DNA of 5,262 nt from Bacteroidota bacterium (GTDB lineage: Bacteria; Bacteroidota; Bacteroidia; Cytophagales; Cyclobacteriaceae). The position numbers and the translations under genes are program-made. This document shows positions 1 through 5,262 of the stretch, in pieces. The stretch spans positions 1 to 5,262 of the forward strand of contig JAHEMS010000288.1 in NCBI GenBank assembly GCA_024643595.1. Reading direction: 5' to 3'. Numbering within the stretch: the stretch's first letter is position 1; each line of letters starts with the position of its first letter. The notes beneath the pieces are model-generated. The model was given only the letters and a program-made list of their open reading frames with translations, made no database searches and was not told the origin of the DNA.

Positions 1-647
1 ACCTGCACGATGAGTTCCTGCTGTTGCACTTCACTGAGTGTGCTGTCATTTTTTACAGAGGCAAGATTGAATTCACTGCTTCCCGCATAATCATCTGTCC
101 ATGGAAGCGTGCTGGAAAGAAAGTCTTCGCCATGGGTGAGTGAGGCACCGAAATGCCCTGCTACAGATACACCAATCGTAGTAAGGAAAAGAAATACCCG
201 GTATGGCTTTATAAATGTGGTGTGATTTTTTTTGAGAAGTTGGTAGAGTAGTGCGGCAGTGGCAATGCCAAGAAAGGCCGTGATATTTCCCAGTACTTGA
301 TGAATGATGACGGAATCTCCTTCTATGTCGTCTTGTACAAAAAGCAACCATCCAAAAATAGCGGATACTATTGACGAGGCAGCACCCGTAAAAACAAGGG
401 TGTTGATTCCCGGGCGCATGCTTGATCTAAAGTCTTTTAGGGTGATCAGTTCGAGCACAGCAGCCACCAGTAATAAGGCGATTGGGAAGTGGACCACCAT
501 CGGATGCATTCTTCCTAAAAAATTCCATAACCAGAACATCGATTCGGATGAAGTTTCAAGAGTCGAACCCCATGCTTGCGAGCTGGTGAGGCACAACAGG
601 AGGCAGAAGAGGAGACGGGAATAGGCAGAAGAAAATATTCTTGTCAT
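1..647 (-). CDS. DUF2231-type membrane protein, probably fused to a c-type cytochrome domain (N-terminal part, cut by left edge)
   Basis: The frame opens with ATG at 647 and stays open to base 1, giving 215 residues with no stop. Residues 1-25 look like a signal peptide: R3 and R11, a Leu/Cys-rich core, and a possible cut after S-Q-A25. Four hydrophobic helices follow, at about 48-70, 81-104, 113-138 and 149-168. The motif H48-P-M-V-V-H53-F-P and the later G164-H-F-G-A-S-L-T-H172-G-E-D are typical of the DUF2231-like membrane domain that, in Bacteroidota and Planctomycetes, precedes a planctomycete-type cytochrome c domain. The heme motif CxxCH would lie beyond the left edge and is not seen, so the fusion is inferred. 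The likely location is the cytoplasmic membrane with periplasmic domains, with a possible role in electron transfer. No in-frame upstream ATG was found close by, and there is no Shine-Dalgarno sequence. The gene lies 205 bases from the acyl-CoA synthetase stop and probably forms its own unit. A purely structural DUF2231 protein without heme is the alternative. Confidence 0.8.
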   Translation of the reverse strand, partial: MTRIFSSAYSRLLFCLLLCLTSSQAWGSTLETSSESMFWLWNFLGRMHPMVVHFPIALLLVAAVLELITLKDFRSSMRPGINTLVFTGAASSIVSAIFGWLLFVQDDIEGDSVIIHQVLGNITAFLGIATAALLYQLLKKNHTTFIKPYRVFLFLTTIGVSVAGHFGASLTHGEDFLSSTLPWTDDYAGSSEFNLASVKNDSTLSEVQQQELIVQ

Positions 648-707
648 GCTAAAAATGTCAACGGCATTAAAGCAATATAAATAAAAATGCAAGGAGGAGG
701 GAGAGGA

Positions 708-735
708 ATTATACAAAGGGGAAAGAACGCCGCAA
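708..735 (-). promoter_or_regulatory. Candidate promoter for the DUF2231/cytochrome gene
   Basis: Read on the minus strand, TTGCGG (735-730) is followed after 16 bases by TATAAT (713-708), about 60 bases before the ATG at 647. This resembles a sigma-70 promoter with a good -10 box and a -35 box matching only in TTG. Counted in Bacteroidota style, TTG stands 19 bases before TATAATTC, a partial match to TAnnTTTG. It lies in the 205-base gap where a promoter is expected. The call rests on box matching alone in an AT-rich gap. Confidence 0.3.
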
Positions 736-739
736 GAAA

Positions 740-806
740 TTGGTGAAACTAATATTTCATTCCCTATTAGATGCGAATGTTAAGCCATCTCAGGCTCTTT
801 CACCAA
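740..806. repeat. Perfect 9-base inverted repeat with a 49-base spacer
   Basis: TTGGTGAAA at 740-748 is the exact reverse complement of TTTCACCAA at 798-806. The repeat lies between the acyl-CoA synthetase stop and the candidate promoter of the next gene. The spacer is too long for a compact terminator. It could be paired regulator half-sites, the base of a longer RNA stem, or chance. Confidence 0.25.
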
Positions 807-852
807 CGATTAAATTACCAGGTATCCTCTGAGACATGATTTGAAGTTATGA

Positions 853-2517
853 TTATTCCCAGCTGACTTTTTCCTGTTTTTCATAAATGGATTCAAGGGC
901 CACCTCGTATTTGCTGGTTAGCGCGTTGCGCTTCATTTTTAAAGTGGGCGTCAGCATTCCGTTTTCAATGGTCCATTCTTCACTGGCAATGATCACTTTC
1001 CGAAGCTTTTGATATTCCATGCAATTCTGATTGTAGTCATCCAGTGTATCAGAAAGAAGTTTGGTAACATCCTCCCGGGTCATTGCCTTACCGATCGGCG
1101 ATAACACGATCAGTACAAATGCCTGCGGATAACGCGACCCCATAACACATGCCTGGTCGACAGCCGTGAGCGAAAGGAAAGTTATTTCGATAGGACCCGG
1201 CGCGATGTATTCTCCCTTTGATGTTTTAAATATATCTTTTACCCTTCCGGTAATTCTTAAATATCCATCGGCTGAAAGTTCACCGGTGTCGCCTGTATGC
1301 AAAAACCCGGATTGAATGGTTTCAGCAGTCAGCTCCGGTTCTTTGAAATAACCTTGCATGATCCACGCGCTCTTTTGAATAATTTCATGGGTATCAGGAT
1401 CTATTTTCACTTCTTGATTTTTAAAAATCTTACCCACCGTGCCAATCCGGATTCCATCTTCCGGATTGAATGCGATAACATTAAAATTTTCACTCATGCC
1501 ATAGGCTTCCTGTATAGGCATTCCGAGAGTTCCATACCAACGCAACAAATCCGGTGAAATGGGAGCCGCGCCAGAGAGCATGATGATCGCTTTGTTTAGC
1601 CCTAATGATTTTCTGATTTTACTTTTTATGTACGTTGATAGCAATGGGATATGTAATAAGATCGACAATCTGCGCTGGGGCATGGCTTCCAATATTTTGG
1701 ATTGAAACTTTTCCCAGATGCGGGGCACAGCAAAGAAATGGGTAGGCTCAACGCTTTTGATATTGGCGCTAAACGTATCCTGCGATTCCACAAAGGATAT
1801 ACTACCACCACCGTACATGGCTCCAAATTCAATGAGACCACGTTCTGCCGCATGCGACAAAGGCAGATAGGAAAGAAAGCGATTTCCTTTTCGGTTCAAC
1901 TTCGCAATGTCAGCGGCGGTGTTCAACGCATTCAGGATATTTTGATGGGTATGCACTACGCCTTTCGGATTTCCAGTAGTGCCAGAAGTATAAATGAGGG
2001 TAATGATATCGGCACCGGCTGGATTCACTACGGATACTTCCTGCTTCTCCTCAGTAAATTTATCCCATGAAGTAACGTTTTCCTTATCGTAGCCGGCCAT
2101 AGAAACCTTCATCACCGATTCCGGCAGAGAAGCTGAAACATTCTGCCAGTCTTTAGGGAGCAACTTGCCAATAAATAAAAGTTTGGATTCAGAATGAATG
2201 AGAATGTCATGTAGTGTAGTCGCGTTGACATTCGCATACAATGGCACTGATACATAACCTCCCATCATGATGGCAAGATCGCAGATGATCCATTCCGCAC
2301 AGTTCTGTGAAAGAATAGCCACCCGGTCTCCTTGATTAAGGCCGGCAAGTTTAATTGCACTCGCAGCATGGTGAGCCATATTCCAGGTCTCTTTCCACGA
2401 ATACTCTTTCCATTCATTTCCGTAAGGCTGCCTTAAAAAAATCGCATCCGGTGTTTCAAGCTCTTGCTTGATAAAAAGATCAAGCACAGATTGATGGGTA
2501 GTTTCAGTGAGGTTCAT
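853..2517 (-). CDS. Long-chain acyl-CoA synthetase (AMP-forming), COG1022 type
   Basis: The 554-residue protein belongs to the adenylate-forming (ANL) superfamily. It would activate a carboxylic acid, most likely a long-chain fatty acid, to an acyl-adenylate and then to acyl-CoA using ATP and CoA. The phosphate-binding loop Y176-T-S-G-T-T-G-N-P-K-G186 is intact. So are the LPLSHAAER stretch (218-226), Y339-G-M-S-E343, the ribose-binding D410 in HTGD, and the hinge region around R425-V-K-D428. The segment SKGEYIAP (433-440) and the C-terminal T-P-T-L-K527-M-K-R carry the expected catalytic lysine. LPLSHxxER, the KGEYIAP hinge-side motif and TLKxKR point to the COG1022 long-chain group. No signal peptide or membrane helix is seen, so it is cytoplasmic or peripherally bound to the membrane. 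It is slightly shorter than the roughly 600 residues common in this group, but no domain is missing. The ATG at 2517 is preceded by an A-tract rather than a Shine-Dalgarno sequence. The exact chain length of its substrate cannot be read from the sequence. Confidence 0.93.
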   Translation of the reverse strand: MNLTETTHQSVLDLFIKQELETPDAIFLRQPYGNEWKEYSWKETWNMAHHAASAIKLAGLNQGDRVAILSQNCAEWIICDLAIMMGGYVSVPLYANVNATTLHDILIHSESKLLFIGKLLPKDWQNVSASLPESVMKVSMAGYDKENVTSWDKFTEEKQEVSVVNPAGADIITLIYTSGTTGNPKGVVHTHQNILNALNTAADIAKLNRKGNRFLSYLPLSHAAERGLIEFGAMYGGGSISFVESQDTFSANIKSVEPTHFFAVPRIWEKFQSKILEAMPQRRLSILLHIPLLSTYIKSKIRKSLGLNKAIIMLSGAAPISPDLLRWYGTLGMPIQEAYGMSENFNVIAFNPEDGIRIGTVGKIFKNQEVKIDPDTHEIIQKSAWIMQGYFKEPELTAETIQSGFLHTGDTGELSADGYLRITGRVKDIFKTSKGEYIAPGPIEITFLSLTAVDQACVMGSRYPQAFVLIVLSPIGKAMTREDVTKLLSDTLDDYNQNCMEYQKLRKVIIASEEWTIENGMLTPTLKMKRNALTSKYEVALESIYEKQEKVSWE

Positions 2518-2522
2518 GATGA

Positions 2523-2531
2523 TTTTTTTTT
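2523..2531 (-). promoter_or_regulatory. A-tract translation leader before the acyl-CoA synthetase
   Basis: On the minus strand a run of nine A residues covers positions -14 to -6 relative to the ATG at 2517, and no Shine-Dalgarno-like sequence is present. Bacteroidota initiate translation largely without Shine-Dalgarno pairing and favour A-rich leaders. The run therefore supports both this start codon and the taxonomic guess. The role in initiation is inferred. Confidence 0.45.
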
Positions 2532-2541
2532 GGCGATAAAA

Positions 2542-2557
2542 TACCTCTATACAGGTA
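2542..2557 (-). other. Small leader hairpin upstream of the acyl-CoA synthetase
   Basis: On the minus strand TACCT and AGGTA can pair around the six-base loop GTATAG, followed directly by TTTTAT. The hairpin ends 24 bases before the ATG at 2517, so it would sit in the 5' leader or at the end of read-through from the upstream gene. A five-pair stem with two G:C pairs is weak. It may be chance, a weak terminator or a leader structure. Confidence 0.15.
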
Positions 2558-2565
2558 AGCTACTT

Positions 2566-2602
2566 ATTTATTATGACTCATCACAGTTTAATCATTTATT
2601 AT
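2566..2602. repeat. Direct repeat of a 9-base AT-rich word, 28 bases apart
   Basis: ATTTATTAT occurs at 2566-2574 and again at 2594-2602, in the gap upstream of the acyl-CoA synthetase. The 28-base period is near, but not exactly, three helical turns. In such AT-rich DNA a chance match is quite possible, so a regulator site is only a weak suggestion. Confidence 0.2.
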
Positions 2603-2618
2603 CAGTGCTGCGAAGAGA

Positions 2619-2634
2619 CCCCAACGAAATGGGG
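2619..2634 (-). terminator. Hairpin just after the VC1184-type gene (weak terminator or 3' end stem)
   Basis: The minus strand reads CCCCA, a six-base loop TTTCGT, then TGGGG. This is a perfect five-pair stem with four G:C pairs, beginning 17 bases after the TAG stop at 2652. The position fits a transcript 3' end. No T-run follows (the next bases are TCTCTTCGC), so it is not a canonical intrinsic terminator. It could act as a 3' stabilising stem, a partial terminator or nothing. Confidence 0.3.
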
Positions 2635-2651
2635 ACACATGAATTATTCAA

Positions 2652-3884
2652 CTAGCTGCTCGACATACGTTCAACTTCTGCCAATGTAAAGTTGATTTCA
2701 TCCACAGTGTTGTAAATTGAAATTCCCAACCGGGTTACCCCACCGCGTTCCAGTAGCCCCAGCGATTCAATCGCCCGGATGGCATAGAAATGTCCATCCC
2801 AGCCACAAATGTTTTTCTTTGCCAGTTGTACACAAACCTGCGTTGGCGTTTTTCCTTCCATCGTAAACGAAAGGGTAGGCGTACGGCTGTTGGAGGAGAA
2901 ATCTTGACCTATCATCGTAACTCCCGGAATCTGTTTTAATCCCGCATACAACTTACTGGCTAATACATATTCGTGGGTACTTATTTTGTGATAGGCATTG
3001 ATCAGTTGGTCACGCATGCTGGATCCCGACCCGAGCTCCGCAAGAAATTCAACGGCAGCTGATACTCCGGCAATGGCGGCATGATTCAGTGTTCCTGTCT
3101 CAATGACATCGGGTGCTGTTTGTCCTGCCGTGCGCAGGCGATCAGTAGGTAGCCTGTCCAACAGACCAGGCTTTGTATAAAGTATACCTACGTGTGGGCC
3201 ATAAAATTTATAGGCTGAGCAAAGTAAAAAATCGCATCCGATGTCCTGCACATTAATCGAAAAGTGAGGGGCGTAGTGAACCGCATCCAATAACAACCAC
3301 GCATTATACTTGTAGGTAAGTTCACGCGCGAACTTAAAATCATTCACCGTGCCTATACTGTTGGCCGACATGCCCATGCACACCAACCGGGTGTTCTCAT
3401 TTACTTTATGGGTAAAATCTTCATAATCTAAAACACCATTTGGCAGAAGTCTTACCTCTCTGACTTTTACTCCGAAGTCCCGCAGCGTCAGCCATGGCCC
3501 CCGATTGGCTTCATGATCAAGTTGCGTGATCAGCACTTCATCTCCGGGTTTTAATATTTTGGATATAGCCCTTGCCAAAGCGAAGTTGAGCGTGGTCATG
3601 TTCTGACCAATGGAGATCGAGTTCTCACTTTCCGCACCAAGTAAAGCGGCCATGCACGTTCTCATGTGATGGATTACCTGGTCGGTTTCATTAGTCGTGA
3701 TGAAGGCACCGTGCGAATTGGCGTTTGAATTTTTGTAGTAGCGGGTAATGCTATCTATTACCGATTGGGGCACTTGTGTACCGGCAGGTCCATCGAGAAA
3801 CACCATGGGTAGATTATTATGTTTTCTTTCAAGCGATGGAAATTGGGCACGAATGGCAATGGAGTCGATAGATAATGAGCTCAT
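2652..3884 (-). CDS. Class V aminotransferase-fold PLP enzyme, 'cysteine desulfurase-like' VC1184 type
   Basis: The 410-residue protein is a fold-type I PLP enzyme. The N-terminal F29-L-D-G-P-A-G-T-Q-V-P39 is the hallmark of the VC1184-like subfamily. The PLP pocket is present: Q94-N-M-T-T (phosphate side), D123-H124-E-A-N127 (H124 stacking on the ring), N175, D200-A-V-H203 for the pyridine nitrogen, and S223-A-Y-K226, where K226 is the Schiff-base lysine. R385-L-G is the expected C-terminal substrate-binding region. The loop that carries the catalytic cysteine in NifS, IscS and SufS reads W362-D-G-H-F-Y-A368 here, with no cysteine at the expected place; C360 lies before it. Sulfur transfer by the usual persulfide route is therefore doubtful. 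A lyase, aminotransferase or other PLP reaction is equally possible, and the substrate is unknown. It is cytoplasmic, with no signal peptide. The start lies 74 bases after the UlaG-like gene, so co-transcription is plausible. Confidence 0.9.
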   Translation of the reverse strand: MSSLSIDSIAIRAQFPSLERKHNNLPMVFLDGPAGTQVPQSVIDSITRYYKNSNANSHGAFITTNETDQVIHHMRTCMAALLGAESENSISIGQNMTTLNFALARAISKILKPGDEVLITQLDHEANRGPWLTLRDFGVKVREVRLLPNGVLDYEDFTHKVNENTRLVCMGMSANSIGTVNDFKFARELTYKYNAWLLLDAVHYAPHFSINVQDIGCDFLLCSAYKFYGPHVGILYTKPGLLDRLPTDRLRTAGQTAPDVIETGTLNHAAIAGVSAAVEFLAELGSGSSMRDQLINAYHKISTHEYVLASKLYAGLKQIPGVTMIGQDFSSNSRTPTLSFTMEGKTPTQVCVQLAKKNICGWDGHFYAIRAIESLGLLERGGVTRLGISIYNTVDEINFTLAEVERMSSS

Positions 3885-3909
3885 GGAGATGATGGTTTAT
3901 AGATCGGGT

Positions 3910-3939
3910 AAAAATTATAAAATCTAAATTACAATTTAG
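3910..3939 (-). terminator. AT-rich hairpin with T-rich tail between the UlaG-like and PLP-enzyme genes
   Basis: On the minus strand CTAAAT and ATTTAG pair around TGTA (3939-3924), 19 bases after the UlaG-like stop. A T-rich stretch, ATTTTATAATTTTT, follows. Layout and tail resemble an intrinsic terminator, but the six-pair stem has only one G:C pair and would be very weak. The stretch could equally be AT-rich promoter DNA for the next gene. If it does terminate, it would separate the PLP-enzyme gene from the upstream pair. Confidence 0.2.
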
Positions 3940-3958
3940 TATAAGTTACACCACCGGA

Positions 3959-4822
3959 TTAAATTGACTGACTATTCCAATGTTCGCCCAGTTGTAGAAT
4001 ACGATAGGGTTGATGGATAGCATCAGCTGCTTTGGCGAAGACTTCCGGATTGGCAGTATTGAATGTAAAGAGATCGTAATGATGTGGTATCACTAATTTC
4101 GCACCGATTTGTTTACCCACTTGCGCGGCTTCTTCCGAATTGAGATTTCCGGCTACGCCACGCGCCGGATCATTTCCATTGATCGGGAGAAAGGCAATAT
4201 CAACCTGAAAGGGTTTGAGCAGGTCTATCATCGAATCATACCAAAGCGTATCACCACTATGGTAAAGAGACCAACCTCCAAACTTCATGACATATCCCAT
4301 GAACCTGCAGCGGCCTAAATCATCACGCTCCACCAAATTGTGAGCAGCCGGCACTCCATAAAATGTAATTCCCATAATGTCAAGCGTCTCTGCATCATTG
4401 AGTCCAAGGGGATAATCATGTTTGCATTTGACGCGTTCAACAACGAAGTCGCGATTGGCTTCCGGAATAATAAATTGAATGCCGGGGTTGACTTGGAACA
4501 AGGGAATCAGCGTTTCGCCATCCAAATGATCGGTGTGATTGTGACTAGAGGTTACGATGTCAATGCAATCGAGCAGGTGAGGTTCAATCACCAGCTCGCT
4601 CATGCGCGTGTGCGGTTTGCTGGTGTTGAGATATTTTTTAGTGAGTGAATCCGAGAGATACGGATCGAACAACACGCAGGTTCCATTCCATTGAATGAGA
4701 AACCCACTTTGTGCAAGCCACCAGATATCAAATGAATTTTTGTTTCCGTTTTTCTTCGCCCGGTGAATTTGTTGTTGCAGATCTTCACCTTTGCAGCACG
4801 CAGGAATCAGTGACTCATTCAT
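3959..4822 (-). CDS. UlaG-like metallo-beta-lactamase-fold hydrolase (COG2220 type)
   Basis: The 287-residue protein has the metal-binding signature H94-N-H96-T-D98-H99 of the metallo-beta-lactamase superfamily. Further likely ligands are H161 (P-A-A-H), D191 (H-S-G-D-T) and H247 or H248 (I-P-H-H-Y-D-L-F). The entry strand W34-W-L-A-Q-S-G-F-L-I43 and V50-L-F-D-P-Y55 are typical of UlaG-like (COG2220) proteins rather than of beta-lactamases or glyoxalase II. Known relatives include L-ascorbate-6-phosphate lactonase UlaG and other phosphoesterase or lactonase enzymes. The protein is shorter than E. coli UlaG (about 354 residues), and none of the other ascorbate (ula) genes is near, so the substrate is open. 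No signal peptide is seen, which suggests a cytoplasmic protein. The ATG at 4822 lies one base after the stop of the MetE-like gene (TAA T ATG), which fixes the start and implies translational coupling. A purine-rich GAGAGAGAG stretch lies at the end of that upstream gene. Confidence 0.9.
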   Translation of the reverse strand: MNESLIPACCKGEDLQQQIHRAKKNGNKNSFDIWWLAQSGFLIQWNGTCVLFDPYLSDSLTKKYLNTSKPHTRMSELVIEPHLLDCIDIVTSSHNHTDHLDGETLIPLFQVNPGIQFIIPEANRDFVVERVKCKHDYPLGLNDAETLDIMGITFYGVPAAHNLVERDDLGRCRFMGYVMKFGGWSLYHSGDTLWYDSMIDLLKPFQVDIAFLPINGNDPARGVAGNLNSEEAAQVGKQIGAKLVIPHHYDLFTFNTANPEVFAKAADAIHQPYRILQLGEHWNSQSI

Positions 4823-4823
4823 A

Positions 4824-5262
4824 TTATAAGCTCTCTCTCACCTGCGTAGCACCCTTCACCATATTGATCAGCTTCTGTCGCGATGCCCAACGTGCAGTTT
4901 GACTTAATCCACAATCGGGAGCTACCGCAAGCTTTTCCGCAGGAACATACTTCAGGCATTGGCGGATTCGGTCCTGCACATCATCAACAGTTTCGATGTA
5001 ATAGTTTTTAACGTCAATGATACCCACGGCCACGTCCATTTTCTCAGCAAAAGTGGCGAGCAATTCCACTTCTGAAAATTCCCGATTGGCCATTTCGATG
5101 TGCACTTCATTCACGTTCAGGTTAAGAAAGTCTGGCAACATAGGTTTGAGACTGCGATAACCTACAGGTCTTCCTTTGAAATTCCCAAAACACAGGTGAG
5201 TTGATAATCGACACTTGCCCAGCACGCTGCTTACAGTGCGATTGAAAATATCTACAAAGCGT
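4824..5262 (-). CDS. MetE-like (cobalamin-independent methionine synthase C-terminal domain family) zinc methyltransferase, C-terminal part, cut by right edge
   Basis: The frame is open from the right edge to the TAA at 4826-4824, giving 145 residues. A GTG at 5225 is internal, because coding-quality sequence (R-F-V-D-I-F-N-R) continues upstream of it to the edge. Counting from the edge, the ligand set of the MetE C-terminal zinc site is complete: H22-L-C24-F-G-N27, E56 in H-I-E-M-A-N, and C117 in P-D-C-G-L. These match E. coli MetE H641, C643, E665 and C726. Other family marks are G-I-I-D-V-K (80-85), the conserved E90-T-V-D-D, and a basic C-terminal tail with K-L-I-N-M-V. Such proteins move a methyl or alkyl group to or from a zinc-bound thiol. 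Methionine synthesis from homocysteine is the best-known case, but short stand-alone members (COG0620) often have other, unknown substrates, including coenzyme M alkyl transfer. Whether this is full MetE (about 750 residues) or a short stand-alone form (about 340-380) cannot be told from this window. It is tightly coupled to the UlaG-like gene. Confidence 0.88.
   Translation of the reverse strand, partial: RFVDIFNRTVSSVLGKCRLSTHLCFGNFKGRPVGYRSLKPMLPDFLNLNVNEVHIEMANREFSEVELLATFAEKMDVAVGIIDVKNYYIETVDDVQDRIRQCLKYVPAEKLAVAPDCGLSQTARWASRQKLINMVKGATQVRESL

Noticed and set aside
91..351. 86-residue minus-strand reading frame
   Set aside because: It overlaps the DUF2231-type gene in another frame. 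Its product is rich in Arg, His and Ser with no recognisable domain, while the overlapping frame encodes clear membrane helices.
304..624. 106-residue plus-strand reading frame
   Set aside because: It is antisense to the well-supported membrane protein gene, shows no family resemblance and has no start signal.
691..697. AAGGAGG, a perfect Shine-Dalgarno-like word on the plus strand
   Set aside because: No plus-strand start codon follows at a usable distance. The only nearby frame is a 22-residue one starting at 771, about 75 bases away, with no coding character.
788..834. TCTCAG / CTGAGA inverted repeat after the acyl-CoA synthetase
   Set aside because: Only six pairs with a 35-base loop and no T-run, so it does not support a terminator.
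1702..2070. 122-residue plus-strand reading frame
   Set aside because: It lies wholly inside the acyl-CoA synthetase on the opposite strand, over its conserved motifs. It is a shadow frame.
4340..4648. 102-residue plus-strand reading frame
   Set aside because: It is antisense to the UlaG-like gene across its HxHxDH motif and has no recognisable product.
5223..5225. GTG as a start codon for the MetE-like gene
   Set aside because: The frame stays open upstream to the window edge and the family needs several hundred more residues, so this is an internal valine codon.
1..5262. Defence system, mobile element, CRISPR array or RNA gene
   Set aside because: No transposase, integrase, nuclease, toxin, terminal inverted repeats, regular repeat array or tRNA/rRNA-like sequence was seen. 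All five genes read as metabolic or membrane proteins of known families.

Overview
The window looks like chromosomal DNA from a member of the Bacteroidota, probably a free-living cytophagal or chitinophagal lineage. No start codon has a convincing Shine-Dalgarno sequence, and one has the A-rich leader typical of the phylum. The protein types also fit: a DUF2231-type membrane domain of the kind fused to planctomycete-type cytochrome domains, a COG1022 acyl-CoA synthetase, and a VC1184-type PLP enzyme. This placement is inference from gene content. No rRNA, tRNA, CRISPR array, insertion sequence or phage gene is visible.

All five supported genes lie on the minus strand, so transcription runs from high to low coordinates. 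In that order they are: (1) the C-terminal part of a MetE-like zinc methyltransferase, cut by the right edge (4824-5262); (2) a UlaG-like metallo-beta-lactamase-fold hydrolase (3959-4822), whose ATG follows the previous stop after a single base; (3) a class V, PLP-dependent 'cysteine desulfurase-like' protein of the VC1184 type (2652-3884); (4) a long-chain acyl-CoA synthetase (853-2517); (5) the N-terminal part of a secreted, four-helix DUF2231-type membrane protein, cut by the left edge (1-647). Gene 5 appears only as a partial reading frame that runs off the window.

The gaps are 1, 74, 134 and 205 bases. Genes 1 and 2 are almost certainly co-transcribed and translationally coupled. Gene 3 may belong to the same transcript. 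Gene 4 is more loosely attached, and gene 5 probably has its own promoter. The intergenic stretches hold only weak candidates: one promoter-like pair of boxes, three short hairpins, one A-tract before a start codon and two small repeats.

The trio of MetE-like enzyme, UlaG-like hydrolase and VC1184-type PLP enzyme could be a small metabolic operon acting on a sulfur- or amine-containing small molecule, but the sequence does not show a substrate. I see no clear evidence of a defence system, mobile element or other spectacular undescribed system. The main points of interest are the likely misnomer of the 'cysteine desulfurase' and the unexplained co-occurrence of these enzymes.
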